7,765 bases of DNA from Propionibacteriaceae bacterium (GCA_031268065.1 JAIRXX010000038.1:1-7765), one strand, 5' to 3'; shown: positions 1 through 7,663, counted from the first letter of the stretch. Made by a program: numbers and translations. The notes: generated by a model from the letters alone, not told the origin.

Positions 1-1281
1 ATGTCGCCGGTCCACTTCCGGCTGTTTGCCCCGGTGCTGGAACGGCTCGGCTACCGGGTGAAGGTGCTGGAGCGGACCACCCCCGACGATGTTGAGGTCG
101 GGCTGAAATATGTCAACAACGACGCCTGCTATCCGGCGATCATGGTCATCGGCCAGCTCATCAACAATTTCGTCTCCGGCGGCGCCGACCCCGACCTGTC
201 CACTGTGGTCATCACCCAGACTGGCGGCATGTGCCGGGCGAGCAACTACGCCGCGCTGCTGCGCAAAGGCCTGCACGATGCGGGTTTTGGGCAAGTCCCG
301 GTGCTCGCGGTGAGCGCGCAGGGCTTGGAGGACAATCCCGGATTTTCGCTCACTCCGGCGCTGGTCCACCGCATGATGCAGGCATTGGTGGTGGGCGACG
401 TGCTGCAGGCCGTGCTCTTCCGGGTGCGGCCCTACGAGGCCCGGCCCGGTTCGGCGCAGCAGCTCTATTTCCGCTGGGATCAAATTTGCTCGGAATGGTT
501 CGGCAGCGCAGGCCACTCCCCCACGCTGAAGCGCAGACTGGGCTATTCCAAGCTGCTCGAATCGCTGGTGCGGGAATTCGACGAATTGCCGCTGCTGGAC
601 ATCCCGCGCAAGCCCAGGGTCGGCCTGGTCGGGGAAATCTTGGTGAAATACCACCCCGACGCCAACAACCACGCGGTGGGCGTCATCGAGGAGGAAGGTT
701 GCGAGGCCGTCGTTCCGGGGATGCTCGACTTCTTCACCCAGGCGATGTACACCGGCGACTGGCGCTGGGAGAACCTGGGCATCGGAGGCCGCTCCCGCTA
801 TGGCAAGCGGCTGGGGCTATGGCTGATAGAGCAATATCTCAAGCCTGCCGAACACGCTCTGGCTAGGTCAAATGGAAAATTTGCCGTCCCTACGCCGCTG
901 CGTGATTTAGCTGGGAAAGCCCAACAGGTGATCTCGCTCGGCACCCAGGCCGGGGAGGGGTGGCTGCTCACCGCTGAAATGATCGACCTGATCGAGCAGG
1001 GTGCCCCGAATATCATCTGCGCCCAGCCATTCGCCTGTCTGCCCAACCACATCATCGGGCGCGGAATGTTCCGCGAGCTTCGCCGCCGCTACCCGCAGGC
1101 GAACGTCGTCTCCATCGACTACGATCCCGGCGCCAGCGAAGTGAACCAGCTCAACCGGATCAAGCTGATGATCGCCAACGCGCACAAAAACGCCGCCGCG
1201 TCCGGTTTCCAACTCCCCCAGCCCGAAGCTGCGGCCAGCACCGGCAGCCGGGTTGGGTCCGCTGTGGTACGCAGCCGCTGA
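1..1281 (+). CDS. 2-hydroxyacyl-CoA dehydratase activase-related protein, C-terminal part (partial, 5' end outside window)
   Basis: The 426 visible residues match the C-terminal part of the very large (about 1,400-residue) activase-related proteins, in which ASKHA-type ATPase activase domains are followed by a region resembling the iron-sulfur dehydratase subunit. Visible signatures are YVNNDACYP (Cys43), QTGGMCRASNY (Cys78), GEILVKYHPDANN (residues 211-223) and CAQPFACLPNHIIGRG (Cys340, Cys346). Such cysteines are expected to bind an Fe-S cluster. The ATG at position 1 is very probably an internal methionine: relatives, as I remember them, carry an internal segment close to QMSPIHF, matching MSPVHF here, and no ATPase domain is visible. 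In 2-hydroxyglutaryl-CoA dehydratase the activase passes an electron to the dehydratase with ATP hydrolysis, but the role of these fused proteins is not established, so no substrate is assigned. The last 25 or so residues are a variable tail rich in Ala, Ser and Arg. The gene converges on rel. Family is confident, function uncertain. Confidence 0.88.
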   Translation: MSPVHFRLFAPVLERLGYRVKVLERTTPDDVEVGLKYVNNDACYPAIMVIGQLINNFVSGGADPDLSTVVITQTGGMCRASNYAALLRKGLHDAGFGQVPVLAVSAQGLEDNPGFSLTPALVHRMMQALVVGDVLQAVLFRVRPYEARPGSAQQLYFRWDQICSEWFGSAGHSPTLKRRLGYSKLLESLVREFDELPLLDIPRKPRVGLVGEILVKYHPDANNHAVGVIEEEGCEAVVPGMLDFFTQAMYTGDWRWENLGIGGRSRYGKRLGLWLIEQYLKPAEHALARSNGKFAVPTPLRDLAGKAQQVISLGTQAGEGWLLTAEMIDLIEQGAPNIICAQPFACLPNHIIGRGMFRELRRRYPQANVVSIDYDPGASEVNQLNRIKLMIANAHKNAAASGFQLPQPEAAASTGSRVGSAVVRSR

Positions 1282-1327
1282 GGCCTGGGCGCCGCCGGGA
1301 CCGCTGGGCTGGCGCCGGAAAGGGGTG

Positions 1328-3601
1328 TCAGGACTTCAGCCGCGAGACGTCGTAGACGCCGGATATTCGGCGGATCGCGCTCATGATGTGGTCGAGGTGT
1401 TTGGGATCGGTGGTCTCGAAGGTCAGCCGCAGCCGGAAGGTGCGGTCCTTCGCCGTGTTCATTGCGGCTGAGGTCAACGGCAGGCGTTGGTCGGAGAATA
1501 ATTTGGTGATGTCCGCCAGGGCGTCGGAGCGGTCAATCCCCTCGACGTGCAACGCCACCTGGAAAGAGCTGGCCGCGCTTTGCGCCCAGGAAACTTCAAC
1601 GATCCGCTCCGGGCGGGCCTTCAGGTTCGCCGCGTTGGTGCAATTGCTGCGGTGGACCGAAATGCCGCTCTCTCTGGTGACGAAACCGATGATTTCATCG
1701 CCGGGGACCGGCATACAGCATTTGGCGAGTTTCACCCAGACATTCGGATCGCCTTGCACCTCTACCCCGGCGTCGGCGGAAGAGGTGCGCGCGCGGCGGG
1801 TGTTTCCGATGACGGGAATGTCGTCCTCGCGCGATGCGGCGGCGTCTTCCCCGCCCTGCTCGGTGACTATCCGCTGCACCACGGACGTCGCCGAGATGGC
1901 GCCTTCGCCTATCGCCACATACAGGGCGTTGACATCGGCCAGCTTGAAATGCTCGGCCAGACCGGCCACCTTGTCGGCGGTGAGCAGCCTCCGGGTCGGC
2001 AGCGACTCGCGCCGCATCCGCTTGGCGAGCAAATCCTTGCCCGTTTCGATGTACTCCTCCCGGCGCTCCCGCTGGAAGAATTGCCTGATCTTGGCCCGGG
2101 TGCGCGGGCTGCGAACGAAATTCAGCCAGTCGCGGCTCGGCCCGGCATTGGGTGCTTTCGAGGTCAGTATTTCCACCGAATCCCCGGTGAAGAGCTTCGA
2201 CTCCAGCGGGACCAGCCGCCCATTCACCCTGGCCCCGATTGTGCGGTGCCCCACCTCGGTGTGTACCGAATAGGCAAAATCAATCGGAGTCGATCCCTCT
2301 GGCAGCGTCTTCACCTCGCCCTTCGGCGTGAAGACCATGACTTCTTCGTCGTTGGAGATTTCCTCGCGCAGGTCGTCTAAGAAGATTTCCGGGTCTTCGG
2401 CCTCCCGGCCCCACTCGTTGAGCTGGCGCACCCAGTTGATTTCGTCGCCGGAGGCTTTGCCCTCTTTGTATTTCCAATGGGCCGCCACGCCGTATTCGGC
2501 ACGCCGGTGCATCTCGTGGGTGCGAATCTGCAATTCGACGGCTTTCCCGTTCGGGCCGAGCACCGTGGTGTGCAGGGATTGGTAGAAGTTGAACTTCGGC
2601 ATCGCTATGTAGTCTTTGAAACGCCCTGGGATCGGATTCCAGCGGGCATGCATGATGCCAAGGGCGCGGTAGCAATCCGCCTTGCCTTCGACCAGAATGC
2701 GCACTCCGACCAGATCGTAGATATCGCTGAATTCTTTTCCGCCGATGACCATTTTCTGGTAGATCGAATAGAAATGCTTCGGACGCCCGTAGACAGTGGC
2801 CTTGATCCCCTCCGCATCGAGGTCGGACCTAACTTGGTCGATTACGGCACGCAGATATTCTTGGCGCAGCGGCGCGCGCTCAGCGACCAGCTTCACAATC
2901 TCGTGGTAGATCTTCGGCTCCAAGGTGGCGAAGGCCAAGTCTTCCAATTCCCACTTGATGGCATTCATCCCGAGCCGGTGGGCCAAGGGCGCGAATATTT
3001 CCAAAGTCTCCTGGGCGATGGCCAACTGCCGATCCTGGCGCAGATGCCCGAGGGTGCGCATATTGTGCAGCCGGTCGCCCAGCTTGATGACTAGGACTCT
3101 GATGTCCTTGCTCATCGCCAGCACCATCTTGCGGATGGTCTCGCCCTTGGCATTGGATCCGTATTTGATCTTGTCCAGCTTGGTTACCCCATCGACCATC
3201 GTGGCGATTTCCTCACCGAAGTCGGCGGTCAATTGCTCGACGGTGTAAGAGGTGTCCTCCACTGTGTCGTGCAGCAGCGCCGCGCACAGGGTGGTCTCGT
3301 TCATGCCCAAGCCCGCCAGGATCGTCGCCACTGCCAAGGGATGGGTGATGAAGGCATCGCCATTCTTGCGGAATTGGCCCAAGTGGTAATGCTCGGCAGT
3401 GCGGTAGGCGCGTTCGATCAGCGCCACGTCAGCGTTTTTGTTGTTCTCTTTGACGATTTTGATCAACGGGTCGAGCACCGCGGTCTGATGCGGCCGCTGG
3501 GCGCCCAGCCGGGCCAAGACTTGCCGCATCCGCAATCGCGGCTGCTCCGCTTTGGGCAGCACGACCGTGTGCTCTTCGCTAACCTCTTGGGCTTGGCTCA
3601 C
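1328..3601 (-). CDS. rel: Bifunctional (p)ppGpp synthetase/hydrolase Rel (RSH family)
   Basis: This 757-residue protein makes ppGpp/pppGpp from ATP and GDP/GTP during amino-acid starvation and also hydrolyses it, acting in the cytoplasm and on ribosomes. The hydrolase HD domain shows His87, the HDTVED motif (His111, Asp112, Glu115, Asp116) and KLGDRLHN with Asp176. The synthetase domain shows YGRPKHFYSIYQKM (271-284), DLVGVR, RFKD (327-330), YQSLHTTV and ELQIRT with Glu356. RFKD, rather than the EFDD of E. coli RelA, marks the bifunctional class. A TGS domain follows (about 420-482), then the conserved-cysteine domain (Cys628, Cys629, His650, Cys654) and a C-terminal ACT domain (about 680-755). 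Every key residue I could check is present, so both activities are expected. The start is GTG at 3601 with an upstream GGAGGA; an in-frame TAG at 3623-3625 rules out any earlier start. It is the last gene of the minus-strand run. The symbol relA is also used for it in actinobacteria. Confidence 0.97.
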   Translation of the reverse strand: MSQAQEVSEEHTVVLPKAEQPRLRMRQVLARLGAQRPHQTAVLDPLIKIVKENNKNADVALIERAYRTAEHYHLGQFRKNGDAFITHPLAVATILAGLGMNETTLCAALLHDTVEDTSYTVEQLTADFGEEIATMVDGVTKLDKIKYGSNAKGETIRKMVLAMSKDIRVLVIKLGDRLHNMRTLGHLRQDRQLAIAQETLEIFAPLAHRLGMNAIKWELEDLAFATLEPKIYHEIVKLVAERAPLRQEYLRAVIDQVRSDLDAEGIKATVYGRPKHFYSIYQKMVIGGKEFSDIYDLVGVRILVEGKADCYRALGIMHARWNPIPGRFKDYIAMPKFNFYQSLHTTVLGPNGKAVELQIRTHEMHRRAEYGVAAHWKYKEGKASGDEINWVRQLNEWGREAEDPEIFLDDLREEISNDEEVMVFTPKGEVKTLPEGSTPIDFAYSVHTEVGHRTIGARVNGRLVPLESKLFTGDSVEILTSKAPNAGPSRDWLNFVRSPRTRAKIRQFFQRERREEYIETGKDLLAKRMRRESLPTRRLLTADKVAGLAEHFKLADVNALYVAIGEGAISATSVVQRIVTEQGGEDAAASREDDIPVIGNTRRARTSSADAGVEVQGDPNVWVKLAKCCMPVPGDEIIGFVTRESGISVHRSNCTNAANLKARPERIVEVSWAQSAASSFQVALHVEGIDRSDALADITKLFSDQRLPLTSAAMNTAKDRTFRLRLTFETTDPKHLDHIMSAIRRISGVYDVSRLKS

Positions 3602-3604
3602 GGT

Positions 3605-3610
3605 TCCTCC
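3605..3610 (-). promoter_or_regulatory. Ribosome binding site of rel
   Basis: GGAGGA on the minus strand ends three bases before the GTG start codon (GGAGG is four bases away). The spacing is slightly short but the match is strong. With the in-frame stop just upstream, it fixes GTG at 3601 as the start of rel. Confidence 0.8.
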
Positions 3611-3624
3611 GTCGGTTGCACACT

Positions 3625-3630
3625 ATTGTA
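3625..3630 (-). promoter_or_regulatory. Candidate -10 element for a rel promoter
   Basis: TACAAT on the minus strand differs from the TATAAT consensus at one base and lies in the 52-base gap between the channel gene and rel. Transcription would start near 3617-3619 and give a leader of about 17 bases that still contains the GGAGGA site. No good -35 hexamer exists at 16-18 bases; TTGGCT lies only 14 bases upstream, and there is no extended -10 TG. Actinobacterial promoters often depend mainly on the -10, so a rel-specific promoter is possible but unproven. Confidence 0.35.
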
Positions 3631-3653
3631 GCCCGACCCCGGCCAGCCAAAAC

Positions 3654-4751
3654 TCAGCTACGCGGGCGGTCCAGTCCGGATTTGCCCCTTTGCGGCTCGT
3701 GGACTCCGCGCACCACGATGATCTCATCCCCCAGTTGGAGCACGTCTGAGCCAACTTCGTAGAAACGGCGCAGGGTTTGGTTGCGGATTACCGCCAGCAC
3801 CCGCTCGCCTTGGACCTCGCTGGTCCTGATCCCGTCCTCCTGCTTGGTTATCATCCGCTGGACAATGTCCAACCCGGTGCGCGGGGTGAGCATGTCCTCA
3901 ATCACCGTGCCCAGATAGGGGCTGATCGCGGACAGGCCCATCAGCCTGCCCACGGCGTCCGAAGACGTGACGATGGCATTCGCGCCGGACTGGATGAGCA
4001 GCGGCTTGTTCTCCACATCGCGCACCGCCGCGACCAGGTGCGCCCCCCGGTTCAGTTGGCGCACCGTCAGCGTGACCAAGATGGTGGTGTCGTCGGAGTT
4101 GATGGTGATGATCACTTCGCGGGCCTTCGGCAATTCAGCCCGGTGCAGCAATTCGCGGGAGGTGGCATCGCCCTCGAAGGCGGCCAAATTTTGCCGGTTG
4201 GCGGCGGTGACCGCGTGCGGGTTGCGGTCGATGACCACTATCTTTTCTGGCGGCACGCCATTGCCGATCAATGTGGACACCGCAGATTGCCCCATCGTGC
4301 CGTAGCCGATGACGATGGTGTGTTGCCGCAGCGTTTTACGCCATTGCGCGTCCATCAGCGCTCGTCTCCCTTCGTTTGCCAGCACTTCGACCGTGGTGCC
4401 GACCAGCAGTGCCAGGAAGGCCACCCGGATCGGAGTGACGATCAAGGCATTGATTAACCTGGCGTGCGGGGACACCGGAACGATGTCGCCGTAGCCAGTC
4501 GTGGTCATGGTCACTGTCGCGTAGTAGAAAGCGTCCAGGAAGGACACCCCGTCATGTGCGGTGAGATCGACGTATGACTCGTGGTCCACATAGACCACCA
4601 ACGTGATGATGAGCAACAGCACCACGCCGATGCCCACCCGGCGCAACAACTCCTGGACCGCCGATGCTTTGCGCAGCGGCAAGTGGACCTGCTCCTGCCC
4701 TCTCCACGGAGTTTCCGATGGAGACAGGAGCAGCTTCCTCGACTTGGCCAT
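3654..4751 (-). CDS. Two-transmembrane potassium channel with cytoplasmic RCK (TrkA-N/TrkA-C) domain
   Basis: This is a predicted inner-membrane K+ channel subunit of the MthK-like layout. From ATG at 4751 (365 residues): TM1 about 38-55, a pore helix near 70-82, selectivity filter TTTGYGD at 83-89, TM2 about 98-125, then a Rossmann-type RCK_N domain beginning at TIVIGYGTMGQ with the glycine turn (149-154) and acidic IDRN (Asp175), and an RCK_C domain to about 350. Family members form tetramers gated by nucleotides or ions bound to RCK; the ligand here is unknown. An in-frame ATG at 4802 would add 17 Arg-rich residues and overlap secF by 32 bases without a ribosome binding site. ATG at 4751 has GGAG 11 bases upstream and falls 19 bases after the secF stop, so I prefer it. 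The gene lies where apt usually lies in related loci. The internal ATG/GTG sites of RCK channels could also yield a free RCK subunit, but I see no specific sign of one. Confidence 0.9.
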   Translation of the reverse strand: MAKSRKLLLSPSETPWRGQEQVHLPLRKASAVQELLRRVGIGVVLLLIITLVVYVDHESYVDLTAHDGVSFLDAFYYATVTMTTTGYGDIVPVSPHARLINALIVTPIRVAFLALLVGTTVEVLANEGRRALMDAQWRKTLRQHTIVIGYGTMGQSAVSTLIGNGVPPEKIVVIDRNPHAVTAANRQNLAAFEGDATSRELLHRAELPKAREVIITINSDDTTILVTLTVRQLNRGAHLVAAVRDVENKPLLIQSGANAIVTSSDAVGRLMGLSAISPYLGTVIEDMLTPRTGLDIVQRMITKQEDGIRTSEVQGERVLAVIRNQTLRRFYEVGSDVLQLGDEIIVVRGVHEPQRGKSGLDRPRS

Positions 4752-4762
4752 CAGCGGGCGAA

Positions 4763-4766
4763 CTCC
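4763..4766 (-). promoter_or_regulatory. Ribosome binding site favouring the shorter start of the channel gene
   Basis: GGAG on the minus strand lies 11 bases upstream of the ATG at 4751. The spacing is longer than ideal. The alternative ATG at 4802 is preceded by only CCGCC-type sequence with no purine-rich site, so this short site tips the choice to 4751. The site lies just downstream of the secF stop codon at 4771-4773. Confidence 0.4.
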
Positions 4767-4770
4767 GAAC

Positions 4771-5937
4771 TCAGTTCTTCTTGCGCTGGCTCCGCGAAGC
4801 ATGGCTAGGCTGGCGGCGGGTCTGCTCCAGCTGTGCGGCAGACATCACGCCCAGCGTCGGCACTGCCTGGGCATCGTCGCCTGCTTCGGTTATCTCGACG
4901 TTCGCGGCACCGACCGGGGCAGGCTCGCTCTTTTCAAATTGCTGTTTCCACGCCTGCTTGGCGGCGCGGCGCTCCAGACGCTTGCGGTGCTCCGCCATCC
5001 TCGGCTCCATTTCGCGCATCTGCGCCAGCAGCGGCGTGGCGATGAAGATGGAGGAATACGTGCCGGCGATCATGCCGATCAGCAGCGCCAAGCCGAGGTC
5101 TTTCAACGGCCCAGTGCCGAGGATGAAGGTGCCGGCGAAAGTCAACGCGGCCACCGGCAGCACGCCGATGATCGTGGTGTTGATCGAGCGGACCAGCACT
5201 TGGTTCACCGCTTTGTTCGCCAATGCCGAGTAGGTCTCGTTGGAAGCCTCCAGATCGGCAACATTCTCCCGAACCTTGTCGAAGACCACCACGGTGTCAT
5301 AGAGGGAGTAGCCCAGAATCGTCAGCATGCCGATCAGCGTCGACGGGGTGACCGAGAAACCGGCCAGCGCGTAGAGGCCGACCGTCACCACCAAGTCATG
5401 CAGCAGTGCCAGCACCGCCGCCACCGCCATCTTGAAGTCGCGGAAATAGATTGAAATCAGCGCGGAGACCAGCAGCAGGAAGACCACCAGGGCGATCAAG
5501 CCTTTCTCGGTGATCTGCGCGCCCCAGGACGCGCCGACTGTCTGGTAGGTGACCTGGGTCGGGTCCACGCCTGCTTTCGCGGCGATGGCCTCCCTGATCT
5601 TGGTTACCTCGTCCGCGCCGACGTCCAACGGCCTGGTCTGGATGCGCACTTCGGTGGAGAGCGTGGTGACTTGCAGGTCTTGCATCTGCGGCAGGCCGAC
5701 GTCCAGCACCGCCTGGCGGTATTCGTCCACCGTGTCGGAGGTCACGTTGACCGGGGCGCCGAATTCGGTGCCGCCGACGAATTCAATGCCCCATTTCATC
5801 CCGAAGACCGAAACTGCGACTACGCACAAGGCCAGGATGACGCCGGTGAAGCTGTACCAAATCCTCCGGTTCTTGATGAAGTCGTAGGAAATCTCGCCGG
5901 TGTAGAGGCGGTGGGTGATCGAAATTCTTTTCGCCAT
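4771..5937 (-). CDS. secF: Protein translocase subunit SecF
   Basis: SecF pairs with SecD in the cytoplasmic membrane and uses the proton-motive force to support later steps of SecYEG-dependent export. From ATG at 5937 it has 388 residues: TM1 about 28-46, the conserved GIEFVGGTEF motif (50-59), a small extracytoplasmic domain (about 60-140), and TM2-TM6 at roughly 144-163, 170-192, 196-220, 252-275 and 280-304. ILGYSLYDTVVVFDKVREN (207-225) is the family signature in TM4 and beyond. The cytoplasmic tail (305-388) is long and charged, ending in Arg/Lys-rich SRSQRKKN. A TTG at 5940 directly before the ATG could also start translation, but AAGGAG is six bases from the ATG and only three from the TTG. 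The ATG shares its A with the secD TGA stop (TGATG), pointing to translational coupling. Confidence 0.96.
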   Translation of the reverse strand: MAKRISITHRLYTGEISYDFIKNRRIWYSFTGVILALCVVAVSVFGMKWGIEFVGGTEFGAPVNVTSDTVDEYRQAVLDVGLPQMQDLQVTTLSTEVRIQTRPLDVGADEVTKIREAIAAKAGVDPTQVTYQTVGASWGAQITEKGLIALVVFLLLVSALISIYFRDFKMAVAAVLALLHDLVVTVGLYALAGFSVTPSTLIGMLTILGYSLYDTVVVFDKVRENVADLEASNETYSALANKAVNQVLVRSINTTIIGVLPVAALTFAGTFILGTGPLKDLGLALLIGMIAGTYSSIFIATPLLAQMREMEPRMAEHRKRLERRAAKQAWKQQFEKSEPAPVGAANVEITEAGDDAQAVPTLGVMSAAQLEQTRRQPSHASRSQRKKN

Positions 5938-7655
5938 CAACTGCTCCTTCCACTTGTGGCCACAGCGGGTAAGGCGGTGGCCTTCATGCCCAGATGCTCA
6001 GCCTCGAAGCCGGAGAACCTGCGCCCCTCTCCGAAGAACTTTGTCTTGCCGAGCAGGGTCATCATCGGCTTGGTGAAGAAGAAGACGATGGCGATGTCGA
6101 TCAGGGTGGTCAATCCCAGGGTGAAGGCGAAGCCGCGCACCGAGCCGACGGCCAATATCCACAGCACCACCGCAGACAGCAGCGACACCGAGTCGGCCAC
6201 CAAGATCGTCTTGCGGGAACGTATCCAGCCCGATTCTATGGAGGTGCGCAGTGAACGCCCCTCGCGGGCCTCGTCGCGGATGCGCTCGAAGTAGATGATG
6301 AAGGAGTCCGCCGTCACGCCGATTGCGACGATGGCGCCGGCGATGCCAGGCAGGTTGAGCGCGTAGCCCATCCCCAGGCCCAGGATCACGATGAAGGCGT
6401 AGGTGAGCAGGCCGGCGATGCCGAGCGAGGCCACCACCACCACGGCCAGGCCGCGGTAGTAGATGACGCAGTAGGCGATGACCAGGGCCAAGCCGACCAG
6501 GCCGGCGATCATTCCGCCGCTCAATTGGTCGCCGCCCAGCTTGGCCGACACGGTGTCGATATTCGAGATCTCGAAAGTCAGCGGCAGCGCGCCGTACTTG
6601 AGCACATTGGCCAGCTCGGTGGCCGATTTCTGGTCAAAGGAACCTTCGATGACCGCCGAACCGCCGGTGATCGGCTCGTTCACCCTGGGCGCGGAGATAA
6701 CTTTGTCGTCCAGCACGATGCCGAATTGGTTTTGCGGCTCAGTCATGCCTGACAGCGCCGTGGTGACCGAGGTGAACGCCGTCGCGCCCACGTCGTTGAA
6801 TTTGAGCTGCACCAGCCAGGACACCGAATTCTGCGGGATGGCCGCACTTGCCGTTTCCAGGTCTTGCCCAGAAATCAACGCCGGGCCGAGCAGGTATTTG
6901 AGAGTCTTACTTTCGTCGCAGGCGATGTCGGGCTGGTCGGTAACGTTCGGGAACGATTCGCCGCACATGAAGGCGGCACAGTCGGACTCGTCGCGCTCAT
7001 TGGGCGTCCACTGCAGCAATTCGTCGGTGGTCTTCTGATCGGGGCCGGGGGCAGTCGGGCGCGGACTGGGCACCGGGGTGGGCAGACCGGGCAACGGCGG
7101 GCCAGATTGCGCCTTGGGGGTGGCCGACCCTTCCGGGTCCGCATCGTCGGGGGGAACATCCACACCCGGAGTGATCTCCGTCACCGGAATCTCATCCACC
7201 GAAGGGTCTATAGCTTCGTCAATCGCGTCCTCGCCGGAGGCGATCTGGCCGGGGTTGGTGGAATCGCCGTTCTGCTGGACCACATAGACCTTGCGGAAAT
7301 AAAGCTGCGCGGTCTGCCCGACCAACTGGGCCAGGTCGTCCTGCTGCACGTTGGGCGCGGCAACAATGATCTGCCGGTCGCCGCTGGTGGTCACCTCCGA
7401 CTCGGTGACGCCGTAGCCATTCACCCGCTGCTCGATGATATTCCGCGCCAATTCCAAGCTGGATTGGTCGACAGAACCCTGCCCGGTGATATTGGTGGTG
7501 GTCAGCGTGATGGTGGTGCCGCCGCGCAGGTCCAACCCGAGTATGGGAACCCAGGAGCCAGTCGCCGCCATGATCACGTACAGCGCCAAAATCAAGGCGC
7601 CGAAAGTGATCAGGGTTCGGATTGGGCGCGTGCGATGTCGACTGGTTGTTGCCAT
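5937..7655 (-). CDS. secD: Protein translocase subunit SecD
   Basis: SecD is the larger partner of SecF in the proton-driven accessory complex of the Sec translocon. The 572 residues show TM1 (about 14-32), the conserved DLRGG motif (42-46), a large extracytoplasmic region to about residue 375, and five more membrane helices (about 380-400, 403-427, 434-455, 484-504 and 508-530). GVTADSFIIYFERIRDE (446-462) is the signature of the SecD/SecF membrane domain. Within the extracytoplasmic part, residues about 130-220 form a low-complexity stretch rich in Pro, Asp, Glu, Ser and Thr, followed by Cys226, Cys231 and Cys246. The ATG at 7655 has GAGG eight bases upstream (7664-7667). Total length is similar to the actinobacterial SecD proteins I know. 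The stop codon overlaps the secF start by one base, and the upstream neighbour, probably yajC, ends 18 bases before this start. Confidence 0.97.
   Translation of the reverse strand: MATTSRHRTRPIRTLITFGALILALYVIMAATGSWVPILGLDLRGGTTITLTTTNITGQGSVDQSSLELARNIIEQRVNGYGVTESEVTTSGDRQIIVAAPNVQQDDLAQLVGQTAQLYFRKVYVVQQNGDSTNPGQIASGEDAIDEAIDPSVDEIPVTEITPGVDVPPDDADPEGSATPKAQSGPPLPGLPTPVPSPRPTAPGPDQKTTDELLQWTPNERDESDCAAFMCGESFPNVTDQPDIACDESKTLKYLLGPALISGQDLETASAAIPQNSVSWLVQLKFNDVGATAFTSVTTALSGMTEPQNQFGIVLDDKVISAPRVNEPITGGSAVIEGSFDQKSATELANVLKYGALPLTFEISNIDTVSAKLGGDQLSGGMIAGLVGLALVIAYCVIYYRGLAVVVVASLGIAGLLTYAFIVILGLGMGYALNLPGIAGAIVAIGVTADSFIIYFERIRDEAREGRSLRTSIESGWIRSRKTILVADSVSLLSAVVLWILAVGSVRGFAFTLGLTTLIDIAIVFFFTKPMMTLLGKTKFFGEGRRFSGFEAEHLGMKATALPAVATSGRSS
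5944..5949 (-). promoter_or_regulatory. Ribosome binding site of secF inside the end of secD
   Basis: AAGGAG on the minus strand lies six bases before the ATG at 5937 and three before the alternative TTG at 5940. It is located within the last codons of secD. The spacing supports ATG as the secF start and fits re-initiation by ribosomes finishing secD. Confidence 0.75.
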
Positions 7656-7663
7656 CTTGAAAG

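Noticed and set aside
907..909. TTA leucine codon in the activase gene as a sign of bldA-type control
   Set aside because: TTA codons also occur in rel (2378-2380) and in the channel gene (4455-4457), including housekeeping genes, so they do not single out this gene for special control.
1288..1316. Possible terminator hairpin between the convergent genes
   Set aside because: Only a six-base GGCGCC stem with a 17-base loop can be drawn, and no T-tract follows on either strand, so I did not annotate a terminator.
1547..2380. Long open frame on the plus strand opposite rel (277 residues)
   Set aside because: It lies entirely antisense to the fully conserved rel gene, has no recognisable domain and shows the biased composition expected of a shadow frame in G+C-rich DNA.
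3777..4457. Open frame of 226 residues on the plus strand opposite the potassium channel
   Set aside because: It is antisense to a gene with clear pore and RCK motifs, and its composition is that of a mirror frame.
4752..4802. 17-residue N-terminal extension of the potassium channel from ATG at 4802
   Set aside because: It overlaps secF by 32 bases, lacks a ribosome binding site and adds only Arg-rich sequence; the ATG at 4751 is the better start, though not certain.
4603..5454. Long open frame on the plus strand opposite secF and the start of the channel gene (283 residues)
   Set aside because: It is antisense to clear secF sequence, is rich in His, Arg and Gln as mirror frames typically are, and has no family resemblance.
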